DNA from: a virus
Strand: one strand, 5' to 3'
Virus record (IMG/VR): IMGVR_UViG_3300030103_002335
Coordinates: 1-35,356 of that record
DNA length: 35,356 nt
Positions 15,588-22,528 of this stretch are shown here, in pieces (position 1 is the stretch's first letter; each line of letters opens with the position of its first letter). Both the position numbers and the translations under genes were made by a program. The notes under the pieces were generated by a model. It saw only the letters and a program-made list of their open reading frames with translations, made no database searches and was not told the DNA's origin.

Positions 15588-15896
15588 TTAAAGTTCTATC
15601 GTTTCTATTGAAAAGTAGTTTGAAATTGTACCATTTTTAGTTGTGTTTGTCATATTCATAACATCTATATCTCTGATATCTTTTACTTGGTCTACATCTA
15701 TTATCTTTTTAAGCCCGAACTCGTTTATATTTTGTTGTCTTAGTTGATAAAACTTATCTTCACAAGAGACTAAACAAACTAACTCGCCACATACGTTAAC
15801 TTTGTCTTGTAATACTTTTAACACCATTGTCTTAGGAGGAGTTAAGTTTTCTCTTTGTTTTTTAGTTCTGTTAATTCTGAATTTTAAATTTTTCAT
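15588..15896 (-). CDS. Hypothetical protein, first gene of the P3 unit (102 aa)
   Basis: I start this gene at ATG 15896 (MKNLKFRINRTKKQRENLTP) because promoter P3 and its AC-rich leader lie directly upstream. A start at 15938 would put the coding region across the promoter. The protein has a basic N-terminus, a Cys-containing beta segment (VNVCGELVCLVSCEDKFYQL) and an acidic C-terminus. I recognise no family. It is separated by only 11 bp from the secreted-protein gene. Confidence 0.65.
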   Translation of the reverse strand: MKNLKFRINRTKKQRENLTPPKTMVLKVLQDKVNVCGELVCLVSCEDKFYQLRQQNINEFGLKKIIDVDQVKDIRDIDVMNMTNTTKNGTISNYFSIETIEL

Positions 15897-15925
15897 TGTG
15901 TGTTGTTTTTCGTTGTTTGTTGATA

Positions 15926-15956
15926 CAAATATAAGCACTTATTTTGTTTCTGCAAT
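15926..15956 (-). promoter_or_regulatory. Promoter P3 (internal, drives 15896 and secreted protein)
   Basis: On the minus strand: ATTG (15956-15953), 19 bp, TATATTTG (15933-15926), then TATCAACAAACAACGAAAAA. The -33 box is one base off TTTG. The -7 box and leader match P1 and P5. Confidence 0.75.
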
Positions 15957-15974
15957 AGAAAAGTGAAAAAACTT

Positions 15975-16313
15975 TTATTTTATTTTATCTTCTAAGTGAT
16001 TATACTTAGATAACAATGCCTCGCCTCTAGACTCTAACTCTTTCTGTAGGTTAGCCATCGCCCTCCAAGCCACCTTTGTAGAGTGTAAGATACCGTCATC
16101 ATCCATTGTACCACATTCTAGCAAGTGTCTAGATAGTGCATCTAACTCGTCTCCACTCTTAGACCTATCCCAATGTACGGGAGTGTTAGGATTGTGTTGT
16201 TGATTTGCTATCCTTGAGGCCTTTGCTACCTCCCGAATCGCATCGGGAAAGTAGTTAAGGAACCCTGTAAATACGGGTATGTCTTTTCGTTCTTTGTGTG
16301 TTAATTTATCCAT
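15975..16313 (-). CDS. DUF5664-like protein, possible dATP/dGTP diphosphohydrolase-type domain
   Basis: A 112-aa protein with the family-like sequence PVFTGFLNYFPDAIREVAKA, then HNPNTPVHWDRSKSGDELDA, RHLLECGTMDDDGILHSTKV and AWRAMANLQ. These His/Asp/Glu-rich helices resemble the DUF5664 family of phage proteins, described as an N-terminal domain of dATP/dGTP diphosphohydrolases. It could adjust the nucleotide pool during replication. No PurZ-like partner is seen, so a modified-base pathway is not indicated. It overlaps the nuclease gene by 8 bases, and its 3' end contains operator P3. Confidence 0.7.
   Translation of the reverse strand: MDKLTHKERKDIPVFTGFLNYFPDAIREVAKASRIANQQHNPNTPVHWDRSKSGDELDALSRHLLECGTMDDDGILHSTKVAWRAMANLQKELESRGEALLSKYNHLEDKIK
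15992..16009 (-). promoter_or_regulatory. Palindromic operator CTAAGT-N6-ACTTAG (P3), inside a coding region
   Basis: A perfect CTAAGT/ACTTAG palindrome 35 bp upstream of the P3 -33 box. It lies within the last codons of 15975-16313, showing that the site is kept even where it must also encode protein. Confidence 0.65.
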
Positions 16314-16959
16314 TGATCAAGTTATTATAATATTCTCTGCACACTTCTATGCGTTCTTTAATCTGTCCTATCACTTCTAGGTCTAACTCTACCTTGAATG
16401 ATTTAACCCTACGCTTCTCAGTATCCGCATTAAACTTATGTTTTAGAATAATGGCTTTTATATCTGAGTATCTAGGTTTGTGTAATTTTCGAACCTCTGC
16501 CTTAATAATGAACTTAGGTGTATTTACTAGACAGTAAGAAAGATAAGATTCGGTCTTACCCGTTAACCACATGTACGCTTGGAGTTGATAGTAGTAATCC
16601 TTGTTCTTTAGTTCCTTGTCAAACATTGGAAACGTGTCTACATTCCAACTAGACTTAACGTCTATAAGGACGCTATCGGTCAACACGTCGGGTGTACCTG
16701 TAACATAATCATTAGAGAAGTGTTCTTCGTTCTTGTATAAGAAGCCCATATCGTTAACCTTCTCTACTAACGCTATAGCGTCATCTTCTACTATGTTACC
16801 CTTATCTGTATACTTAGACGAGAACTCAGTTCTAACACCTAGTAATTCTTCTTTGGCTAATTGTTCTAGATAACTCTTTGCAGTCTTGCTTAAGACGTCC
16901 CCTTTACTTCTAGAGGACGTCATTACCTTACCTACTTGTGATGCTCTGATTTTTAACAT
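16306..16959 (-). CDS. PD-(D/E)XK nuclease, YqaJ-like phage exonuclease
   Basis: A 217-aa protein with nuclease motifs: Glu58 in GNIVEDDA, GTPD (88-91), the catalytic IDVKSSW with Asp100 and Lys102, and a following Q..AY motif (QLQAYMW, 125-131). This is the layout of YqaJ/lambda-exonuclease-like recombinases, which degrade one strand at DNA ends to expose ssDNA. Its partner would be the ERF annealase just upstream (7-base overlap), a standard phage two-component recombination system. Confidence 0.85.
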   Translation of the reverse strand: MLKIRASQVGKVMTSSRSKGDVLSKTAKSYLEQLAKEELLGVRTEFSSKYTDKGNIVEDDAIALVEKVNDMGFLYKNEEHFSNDYVTGTPDVLTDSVLIDVKSSWNVDTFPMFDKELKNKDYYYQLQAYMWLTGKTESYLSYCLVNTPKFIIKAEVRKLHKPRYSDIKAIILKHKFNADTEKRRVKSFKVELDLEVIGQIKERIEVCREYYNNLING

Positions 16960-17507
16960 AACTCTGCTACTTTTAGTGCTTTGATTTGGAAGTCTGTAAG
17001 TAAGTAGTTAGAACGTAACTTCTCTACTGTGTACTTACCGTCGTTAATTAAATCTACCGCCTTCTCGAAACGCTCGTTAGATATAGGCGGTCTTGTTGGT
17101 TCTTCTACAGGTTTAACATACTTCTTTGGCTGAACGTGTGCACCGTCATTATCTACGTCAGTAACTAAACCTAACGCACAAGATATTGCATAACGTCTGT
17201 AGTAAGTAACACCACTACCAAAACCTTGATACTCATTCATGCCCTTAAGAGTTACTTTAGGTATTCTAGTCTTAGACTCTATAGTTTCTCCACTCTCTGA
17301 GTGAAATACAATGGTCTGAATGTAATCTCCTAAATCGTCTGAGTTAAGTAGTTGTGTTACACCCAAACCATTCTTATCTAGAATAGGATTGATGACGTTA
17401 TAAATAGTCGGTAGGTCTGCGTAAGAGTAACCGTACCCTTTTGTACCCTTGTGAATAGTAGGTACTTCGTGTTGAAAGTTGGCTAATGCCTTGAATAAAT
17501 GTTTCAT
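16953..17507 (-). CDS. erf: ERF-family single-strand annealing protein
   Basis: A 184-aa protein starting MKHLFKALANFQHEVPTIHK, with the family motif GYGYSYADLPTIYNVINPIL and the segment GSGVTYYRRYAISCALGLVT followed by DVDNDG. These are hallmarks of ERF recombinases, which anneal complementary single strands. The C-terminal ~50 residues look like a small helical domain. It pairs with the PD-(D/E)XK exonuclease downstream and the NinG-like protein upstream. Confidence 0.9.
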   Translation of the reverse strand: MKHLFKALANFQHEVPTIHKGTKGYGYSYADLPTIYNVINPILDKNGLGVTQLLNSDDLGDYIQTIVFHSESGETIESKTRIPKVTLKGMNEYQGFGSGVTYYRRYAISCALGLVTDVDNDGAHVQPKKYVKPVEEPTRPPISNERFEKAVDLINDGKYTVEKLRSNYLLTDFQIKALKVAELC

Positions 17508-17534
17508 TTTGTTATTGGTTTTTATTTGTTTGTG

Positions 17535-17753
17535 TTATTTCTTAGGCAAGTGTTGTTTTTCGTCTATATGGTAAGTTATAAAACTTGTCGCCTCTCTTTT
17601 ACTGCCAAGTTTAATGTAAGATAGGTTTAACCAATTACCGCTCTTATCAGAACTTATGACAGTGTAGTAGTCTTCGTATCTACAATCGTAAAAAGTTTTC
17701 CCTATAAGGCTAGATGCTTCGCTTTCAATGTGTGTCTTAATTGTGTTAGTCAT
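17535..17753 (-). CDS. Small hypothetical protein, first gene of the P4 unit (72 aa)
   Basis: Begins MTNTIKTHIESEASSLIGKT and is probably a small beta-rich domain (YYTVISSDKSGNWLNLSYIK). It directly follows promoter P4 and its ACACACAATG-type leader, so it heads a sub-unit with the recombination genes. There is no recognisable family. Confidence 0.65.
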   Translation of the reverse strand: MTNTIKTHIESEASSLIGKTFYDCRYEDYYTVISSDKSGNWLNLSYIKLGSKREATSFITYHIDEKQHLPKK

Positions 17754-17786
17754 TGTGTGTGTTTTTTGTTGTTTTTAATTATGATG

Positions 17787-17817
17787 TAAAGGTAATGCTT
17801 TATTTTAGTTCTGCAAG
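17787..17817 (-). promoter_or_regulatory. Promoter P4 (recombination genes)
   Basis: On the minus strand: CTTG (17817-17814), 19 bp, TACCTTTA (17794-17787), then a leader ending ACACACAATG. Both boxes are one base off consensus, so an activator may be needed. The promoter overlaps the 3' end of the NinG gene. Confidence 0.65.
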
Positions 17818-18341
17818 TTTTTTTTAATTTTTTTTTTCTTTTCTTTGAATATCTTAGTAATACTACGTAGTTCTTCCTTAGTATATGTACGCTTATCGTG
17901 TGCCTTTTGGTGTAATTCAAACAATTCTACACCACCTATACGCTTCTCAATACCTACTTGATATTCAATGAGATTACCATGTCTGTGTTTGTTACAGTTT
18001 ACGCATTGACCATGTATGTTGGACTCGTCAAATCTTACACTAGGGTATCTAGAACTTTCGAAATAGTGACCCGCGTCAAACTTACCCCTTAGAGGTTTGT
18101 CACACGAGATACAATCCTTACCCCTGTCTCTCTCTCTGATATAATCGTTAACATGCTTTTGAGTCTTCTTAGTCAATTCAGATACAGTCTCTAGTTCTTC
18201 CTTTAGTCTTTTCTTCTGAATGTTCCACGCTTTATTATTGGCTTCTAGAACCCACGCACTAACACACGCTTTTTTTAAGCAATGCTTTTGCTTTGCGTTC
18301 AATGGTTTGAATGGCTCTTTACAGTGTTTACACTTCTTCAT
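17805..18341 (-). CDS. ninG: NinG-like recombination protein
   Basis: A 178-aa protein with three Cys/His clusters: CKHCKEPFKPLNAKQKHC (4-21), CISCDKPLRGKFDAGHYF and FDESNIHGQCVNCNKHRHGN. The last two are the HNH-like core of lambda NinG (Rap), a structure-specific endonuclease that helps resolve recombination intermediates. Long charged helices separate the N-terminal zinc finger from the core, and the C-terminus is Lys-rich. It overlaps the coiled-coil gene by 4 bases. Promoter P4 and its operator are embedded in its 3' end. Confidence 0.9.
   Translation of the reverse strand: MKKCKHCKEPFKPLNAKQKHCLKKACVSAWVLEANNKAWNIQKKRLKEELETVSELTKKTQKHVNDYIRERDRGKDCISCDKPLRGKFDAGHYFESSRYPSVRFDESNIHGQCVNCNKHRHGNLIEYQVGIEKRIGGVELFELHQKAHDKRTYTKEELRSITKIFKEKKKKIKKNLQN
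17853..17870 (-). promoter_or_regulatory. Palindromic operator (P4), CTTAGT-N6-ACGTAG
   Basis: An imperfect copy of the palindrome, exactly 35 bp upstream of the P4 -33 box and inside the NinG coding region. One half matches the ACGTAG form, the other the CTAAGT form with one change. Confidence 0.5.
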
Positions 18342-18631
18342 ATTTCTCTATTGAGGTCTATTATTTCTTCTTGTAGGTCAGATACTTTGTTCTGTAGTTC
18401 TATATTGAGTTGAGTCATTCTAAATGACGTCTTGCACTCTATACGCCAATTCTCCTCTAGGTCTTTCATAACGCTTTTTGCTATCTCTAAATCTGCTAGA
18501 GTTGTACTCATTGAGTCGATAAGGTCGAACCGATGAGAACTCTTTTCTTTTATCTCGTCTAGAGATAATTTAATCTTTGTCATTGTTGTGTTGAGTGCTA
18601 TCATTCCCTCAAATAATCTTAGTGATTCCAT
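18338..18631 (-). CDS. Coiled-coil hypothetical protein (97 aa)
   Basis: Begins MESLRLFEGMIALNTTMTKI. From ~20 to the end it is a heptad-rich helix (LNIELQNKVSDLQEEIIDLN), so it is probably a dimeric coiled coil. No DNA-binding basic region or membrane segment is visible. It lies between helicase and NinG genes and overlaps the latter (ATGA). The function is unknown. Confidence 0.65.
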   Translation of the reverse strand: MESLRLFEGMIALNTTMTKIKLSLDEIKEKSSHRFDLIDSMSTTLADLEIAKSVMKDLEENWRIECKTSFRMTQLNIELQNKVSDLQEEIIDLNREI

Positions 18632-18658
18632 TTGTTTTTGTTTTTGCGAAGTTAATAA

Positions 18659-19588
18659 TTAAAATCCGAAGTCTTCTAGTCTTTCTGAACTTTTTCTAAT
18701 GTTGTTTAAAACATTTGCTTTATAAGTGGTGTACCTAAGTGTCTTCAATGGGTCTTTATGCCCTTGTGTGAATCCGTTACCGTTGTTGAACTCAAAGTAC
18801 ATAGGCTCATTTAAGTTGGTGCACTCCCCACCTGTAGTTCTATCCTTTATTTTTTCTACAGTAATCATTGTTGTAAACTTCATTGTGGGGTGAGACACAA
18901 GTCTGTGAATGGTAAACATATCGTCACAACGATTCAAAAATGATTTTCCACCTTCGATATTTGCCTTGAGCGGAGATTTCAAATGACCCGCCCATTCGTG
19001 ACCTTCGGGGTATATGTTGCCCGCCCTACCCGCTTCACTATTTGGGTGACTAGATACATATACAGTTTTCTGCGTTCTATTACAGAACTCCCTCGCTTGG
19101 TTCAAAAACTTGTAGTTACCCGCATGAGTCATGTCTCTGTCTAACCCTGTAAAGGGGTCAATAAGACACGCATCGGCATCTGTACCCTCAAATACGTTAA
19201 ATAAATCTTCGGGCTTGTATAACTTAGAGTTGTCTACAAAATCAAAGTACTGCTCTAGGTATACATAAGACGACCTAATGACGTCTAAGGATATTTCATT
19301 GTAGGAAGTACCTACATACATTTGTATCAAGTCTCTCATTACATTGCCACTTGAATTCTCGCCTGTCCAAACACAAAACTTTAAATCATGTTTAATTGCT
19401 AGTGTCAAAGCGTACCAAGTAAACCAATAAGTTTTACCCACGTTGTCGTGCCCCATGAATATATTCAGTTGACCCCTTTTAAATCTGAGGTACTTGTCTA
19501 GGTCTGAACCTATATCTAAACCTTGTTTAATTCTACCCTCTCTAAAGTCTTCTAGGTATTGTAAATCTGTGCCTTTCTGTTGTATCAT
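18659..19588 (-). CDS. RecA/DnaB-fold ATPase, probable replicative helicase
   Basis: A 309-aa P-loop ATPase: Walker A GHDNVGKT (46-53), Walker B DACLIDPF with Asp144, and a sensor-like VYVSSHPNSEAGR (177-189). This is the RecA-fold core of DnaB/gp4-type hexameric helicases, here without the N-terminal primase or DnaB domain. Overlap with the winged-helix gene (4 bases) supports a helicase-loader pair at the phage fork. Other AAA_25/RadA-like ATPases are the alternative. Confidence 0.8.
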   Translation of the reverse strand: MIQQKGTDLQYLEDFREGRIKQGLDIGSDLDKYLRFKRGQLNIFMGHDNVGKTYWFTWYALTLAIKHDLKFCVWTGENSSGNVMRDLIQMYVGTSYNEISLDVIRSSYVYLEQYFDFVDNSKLYKPEDLFNVFEGTDADACLIDPFTGLDRDMTHAGNYKFLNQAREFCNRTQKTVYVSSHPNSEAGRAGNIYPEGHEWAGHLKSPLKANIEGGKSFLNRCDDMFTIHRLVSHPTMKFTTMITVEKIKDRTTGGECTNLNEPMYFEFNNGNGFTQGHKDPLKTLRYTTYKANVLNNIRKSSERLEDFGF

Positions 19589-20208
19589 TTTTTAAGTTGT
19601 TTTTTATATTTTTCGTAATGTGTTAATAAGTGGTCATCTGCCTGTGTCGGTTGGTTAGTGTTGTTAAAGTTATTCCTAGACCAAGTCGCTAGTCTTCTAG
19701 ATACATCGAACACCTTTTCTTTCTCAAACCTCATCTTTGAACCTCTAGGTGATTTCTCCGTCCAATAGTCTGAGAAGTTTTTAAGTACAGTCTTACCATA
19801 CTTATCTAGATGAGGGACTAAAGACTTTTTGAATTCGTATATTCTGTCCTCAATAGATTTAACATTCTTAACAGCCTTGGCCTCTTTTTGTTCTGTCTCA
19901 TCTATTTGGTACTTATCAAAGTTTAATACAGTTATAACCGTTCCCCTAGTGTTGCTCTCCACCTTAATCTCTTTACTATTCTCTAGGTTCTTTAATGCAG
20001 TTCTAATGTTAGAAACGCTTAAACCTAATGCCTCAGACAAGAACGCTCTACCTGTAACAGTTTGACCTCTTTTGATAGTTACACCCTTACAGTTTGTGTC
20101 CTTTGTATTAGCGGTTAGCAACAAGTGAATAAACACTCTAGAACTTATTGGGTTCTTGTACCACTCCCATGCCAACATTTGTCTATGTAGTCTTATGAAT
20201 CCTTTCAT
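19585..20208 (-). CDS. Winged-helix replication initiator / helicase loader-like protein
   Basis: A 207-aa protein with the typical phage start KGFIRLHRQMLAWEWYKNPI, then FIHLLLTANTKD, RGQTVTGRAFLSEALGLSVS and NIRTALKNLENSKEIKV followed by TVITVLNFDKYQ. This is the winged helix-turn-helix of phage replication proteins of the DnaD/initiator group. The C-terminal ~80 residues have a second helical domain (RIYEFKKSLVPHLDKYGKTV). Between a DnaA-like gene and a helicase gene, it probably binds the origin and loads the helicase. Confidence 0.75.
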   Translation of the reverse strand: MKGFIRLHRQMLAWEWYKNPISSRVFIHLLLTANTKDTNCKGVTIKRGQTVTGRAFLSEALGLSVSNIRTALKNLENSKEIKVESNTRGTVITVLNFDKYQIDETEQKEAKAVKNVKSIEDRIYEFKKSLVPHLDKYGKTVLKNFSDYWTEKSPRGSKMRFEKEKVFDVSRRLATWSRNNFNNTNQPTQADDHLLTHYEKYKKQLKK

Positions 20209-20597
20209 TACTTGTAGTTTACATCTGAATAAACGCCTTGTTCCATTCTTGACTGTATTACCCTAAAGTCGTGCTGAGTAGTTGCATTGTTAACATCGTA
20301 AACTATGCTAAACTTTGGAGTGGAATACTTAACCTCAAAAATATCTCTTAGGTTCTTAGTGTCTCTAATTAGTATCTTGTCATTTAAATACTCTAGTTCT
20401 TCGTATTTGTTTAGGGCGTGTACTACCGTACTGTGGTCTAAATTAAACATTGCACCTATCTCTATCAACTTAATCTCGTGACGCCTAAGTAAATTCATTA
20501 GATACATTCTAGCGTGTATAACGTGTCTTCTTCTGTCTTTTTGGTCTAGACCTTCTAGTCTAATAACCTCTTTTACTTCTCTTATTAGTGTTTCCAT
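20208..20597 (-). CDS. DnaA domain IV-like DNA-binding protein
   Basis: A 129-aa protein; residues 26-66 (IHARMYLMNLLRRHEIKLIE followed by IGAMFNLDHSTVVHALNKY) match the helix-turn-helix of DnaA domain IV, including the DHSTVVHA signature that reads DnaA boxes. There is no AAA+ domain, so it is a stand-alone DNA-binding module. It could bind iterons in the control regions or compete with host DnaA. It is coupled by one-base overlap (TAATG) to the initiator-like gene. Confidence 0.8.
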   Translation of the reverse strand: METLIREVKEVIRLEGLDQKDRRRHVIHARMYLMNLLRRHEIKLIEIGAMFNLDHSTVVHALNKYEELEYLNDKILIRDTKNLRDIFEVKYSTPKFSIVYDVNNATTQHDFRVIQSRMEQGVYSDVNYK

Positions 20598-20604
20598 TTT
20601 GTTA

Positions 20605-20931
20605 TTACCATTCTTCTCGTTCGTACTCTATTCTCTCGTTTTGGTCTAGCCATTCTAGAAGACCGTACTCAGTCGCATCCTGTTCAACCTCGTCTTCTAT
20701 CATTGAGAACAACGCTCTCTTTTCGTCTTTTGTTAACTTGATATTAACGCTTACATCGTCATCGTATTGAACCGCCTCGTCTATATCTAGGTCAATCTTG
20801 ACAGTGTTAAACATTTGGTTGTAAGTTCTAAACGACCAAGTAACTTCTATGTTTTTGGTCACATCATTTTCTAAAACCTCATAGTTCGCGTATGAGTTTG
20901 TGATGGTTAGGTTTTTAGGATTAAATTTCAT
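20605..20931 (-). CDS. Acidic hypothetical protein (108 aa)
   Basis: Starts MKFNPKNLTITNSYANYEVL; beta-rich first half, then a strongly acidic helical C-terminus (DEKRALFSMIEDEVEQDATE). The net negative charge suggests a possible DNA mimic or protein-binding factor, which cannot be proven here. It is one of four small early genes upstream of the replication genes. Confidence 0.6.
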   Translation of the reverse strand: MKFNPKNLTITNSYANYEVLENDVTKNIEVTWSFRTYNQMFNTVKIDLDIDEAVQYDDDVSVNIKLTKDEKRALFSMIEDEVEQDATEYGLLEWLDQNERIEYEREEW

Positions 20932-20933
20932 TG

Positions 20934-21170
20934 TTATAGGTTTTTAAATTTTAGGTTATTAAATCTTTGTACTAGGCGTAACTTTGCGCTAATCGTAATG
21001 TCGATGTCGTGGTACATTTTACGCTTACCCTTGTCACTCATAAACGAGTGAGAGTGTCTAAGAGATTCTTTTAACATCTCCGCTTTTTTATCTGCTGACT
21101 GAATCACCTCGTTGATAGTTGATAAAACCTCTAGTGTTTTCTGTACTGTGTTTGTGTTGTGTAATTGCAT
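20934..21170 (-). CDS. Small helical hypothetical protein (78 aa)
   Basis: Begins MQLHNTNTVQKTLEVLSTIN. Two amphipathic helices flank HSHSFMSDKGKRKMYHDIDI; the end is basic. No known family. It is the second gene of the early unit behind promoter P5, with 11 bp to the previous stop and 2 bp to the next gene. Confidence 0.6.
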   Translation of the reverse strand: MQLHNTNTVQKTLEVLSTINEVIQSADKKAEMLKESLRHSHSFMSDKGKRKMYHDIDITISAKLRLVQRFNNLKFKNL

Positions 21171-21181
21171 TTGTTATTTAT

Positions 21182-21460
21182 TTATTTTATGTTTTTGAAA
21201 TGTAACCAATCTACTTCTGCTTCGGTTCCGTACTGCAAGTGCACCTCGTCTAAGTCGTATTTATTTACTACTTTTTCTATTTGATTGTGTAACATATCTA
21301 AATCTATATAGTTGTCCTTGTCTAAAAATCTAGCGGTGTTAATATCGTATAAATCTAGTACGCCATCCTTACGGGTCTTCATTAGTAGTAAGTCATAGTC
21401 TAAGCCATCTTGTAATAAAATCTTGGTTAGTTCTGTTTTAATTCCTTTAAAGTATTTCAT
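21182..21460 (-). CDS. First gene of the main early unit (92 aa, unknown)
   Basis: I start it at ATG 21460 (MKYFKGIKTELTKILLQDGL) because promoter P5 and its ACACACAATG leader end exactly there. The longer frame to 21553 would cover the promoter. The protein mixes beta strands with an acidic middle (YDINTARFLDKDNYIDLDML). No family is recognised. As the leading early gene, a host-takeover role is possible but not shown. Confidence 0.65.
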   Translation of the reverse strand: MKYFKGIKTELTKILLQDGLDYDLLLMKTRKDGVLDLYDINTARFLDKDNYIDLDMLHNQIEKVVNKYDLDEVHLQYGTEAEVDWLHFKNIK

Positions 21461-21488
21461 TGTGTGTGTTTTTCGTTGTTTGTTGATA

Positions 21489-21519
21489 CAAAGGTAAACA
21501 AACTTTTGACTTATGCAAC
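21489..21519 (-). promoter_or_regulatory. Promoter P5, main early promoter
   Basis: On the minus strand: GTTG (21519-21516), 19 bp, TACCTTTG (21496-21489), then TATCAACAAACAACGAAAAA, a leader almost identical to P3. It drives the replication/recombination unit. Confidence 0.75.
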
Positions 21520-21555
21520 ACCTAACCCAAAAAAAATTTAAATTTATTTTCATTA

Positions 21556-21573
21556 CTACGTAGTTCTACGTAC
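21556..21573 (-). promoter_or_regulatory. Palindromic operator (P5), CTACGT-N6-ACGTAC
   Basis: A variant of the 18-bp palindrome (last base off), 36 bp upstream of the P5 -33 box. The inner TACGTA-GTTC-TACGTA is a perfect inverted repeat. It directly abuts the iteron array of control region B. Confidence 0.55.
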
Positions 21574-21826
21574 TATCCGCCAACCAATTAACCAACTGAA
21601 ACCTAGTGCCACACTACAAAGTAGAGAGATAGCCACCAAGCAATCCGCCAACCGAATCATTTTATCCACCAACGTTTTAGCCAACCGCAGACCAATACCA
21701 CACTAGGAATCCGAGAGATAGCCACCAACCAATTAACCACTCTATATATATAATACTATTACTCTATATATTCACTACGTTCATATATATTCGTAATACT
21801 ATTATATTTGTCCGCAACTTAATTTG
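21574..21826. repeat. Divergent control region B with five iterons; candidate replication origin
   Basis: Noncoding DNA between the early and lysis units. Five TANCCRCCAA-type 10-mers lie at 21574, 21630, 21642, 21663 and 21719; the one at 21642 begins AA. A bipartite 31-bp unit, CCACACTA-N7-GAGAGATAGCCACCAA, is repeated at 21609-21639 and 21698-21728. CCAACCAATTAACC motifs occur at 21580 and 21725. An AT-only stretch (21741-21810) resembles a DNA-unwinding element. The same motifs, inverted, are in control region A. Iterons, AT-rich DNA and nearby initiator genes make an origin possible; an operator array is the alternative. Confidence 0.55.
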
Positions 21827-21850
21827 TCGGTCGTGTAAACACTCCCTACA
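21827..21850 (+). promoter_or_regulatory. 24-bp late control element, copy B (faces lysis unit)
   Basis: Exact copy of the element at 1480-1503, oriented towards the lysis genes, 41-62 bp before the possible first start codons. A TATATTTG box at 21803-21810 lies just upstream but lacks a -33 match, so the element might instead overlap the start region of that promoter. Confidence 0.6.
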
Positions 21851-21857
21851 TTAAAAA

Positions 21858-21875
21858 CTAAGTGTTTTTACTTAG
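21858..21875 (+). promoter_or_regulatory. Palindrome CTAAGT-N6-ACTTAG in the lysis leader
   Basis: The same 18-bp palindrome as P1-P3, but here between the 24-bp late element and the first lysis gene. In this place bound protein would more likely block than activate transcription, which would keep lysis off while early promoters are on. Confidence 0.55.
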
Positions 21876-21912
21876 ATGCTAAACAAAACAAGTGTTTATA
21901 AGTTTTATTTGT

Positions 21913-22074
21913 ATGCATAGTAAGATTTTAGCACAGATTTATTTTTTATTCGGTTATTTAACTAGCATTGCAATGTTTTTAAGCCCCGAACTATATTTAA
22001 AGTTTTTAGGAGTTTTTATCGCTTCGCATTTAACGTACGTCATCGTATCACAAATAGAACAAAAAGATGTATAG
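21913..22074 (+). CDS. Small membrane protein of the lysis unit (53 aa)
   Basis: ATG 21913 gives 53 residues; a GTG at 21892 in frame would add seven. Two hydrophobic segments (about residues 5-20 and 26-43; ILAQIYFLFGYLTSIAMFLS, then YLKFLGVFIASHLTYVIV) suggest a two-span inner-membrane protein with a charged C-terminus. Its stop overlaps the start of the next gene (ATGTATAG). It could be a second holin or antiholin; no family is recognised. Confidence 0.6.
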   Translation: MHSKILAQIYFLFGYLTSIAMFLSPELYLKFLGVFIASHLTYVIVSQIEQKDV

Positions 22075-22528
22075 TCAGTTAATTTTGTTGTTAGGGAATA
22101 TTAAAGTAAATGCAATGAAGTTAGGGAGTATATTGCTATCATTCTTTTTACCCATTCAAGGTATTCTAATCGGTATTGGTTTCGCAATATCACTAGATAC
22201 TTTTACAGGTATATGGAAAGCAATCAAAAAAGAAGAAAGTATAACATCTAGGAAATTAAGTAGATTAATTTCTAAGACTCTATTGTATGAGTCTGCTATT
22301 ATGCTTTTCTACGTTATGGATTATTTCCTAATAAACGAGTTAGTTACTCAGTTGTTTAGCGTTCCTTTCCTAGTTACTAAATGTGTAGCGTTAGTATTAT
22401 TCTCAATAGAAGCCATAAGCATAAACGAGAACATAAAAGAGATTACAGGTGAAGACATTTGGTCTAGAGCCAAAGCGTTACTATCTAGAATTAAGCAAAT
22501 AAAAAGCGAAGTAGACGAGATTAAGTAA
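22067..22528 (+). CDS. Phage holin (Phage_holin_4 family type)
   Basis: A 153-aa protein (or ~137 if started at the internal ATG 22115). The family features are visible: hydrophobic helix PIQGILIGIGFAISLDTFTG followed by IWKAIKKEE and SRKLSRLISK, two more hydrophobic helices, then FSIEAISINENIKEITGEDI. It would form holes in the inner membrane at lysis time. A 1-base overlap (TAATG) couples it to the amidase. The long charged C-terminal helix (~125-153) is usual for the family. Confidence 0.85.
   Translation: MYSQLILLLGNIKVNAMKLGSILLSFFLPIQGILIGIGFAISLDTFTGIWKAIKKEESITSRKLSRLISKTLLYESAIMLFYVMDYFLINELVTQLFSVPFLVTKCVALVLFSIEAISINENIKEITGEDIWSRAKALLSRIKQIKSEVDEIK

Noticed and set aside
21461-21553. 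Upstream extension of the first early gene to 21553
   Set aside because: It would run over promoter P5 and its leader; the start at 21460 has the genome's typical leader directly before it.
21556-21743. CRISPR-like spaced repeats
   Set aside because: Repeats are short, irregularly spaced and partly inverted; no cas genes. They are better read as iterons or operators.
1482-21848. Invertible 20-kb segment between the 24-bp inverted repeats
   Set aside because: No recombinase gene is visible and the flanking control regions have diverged, so a shared regulatory role explains the repeats better.
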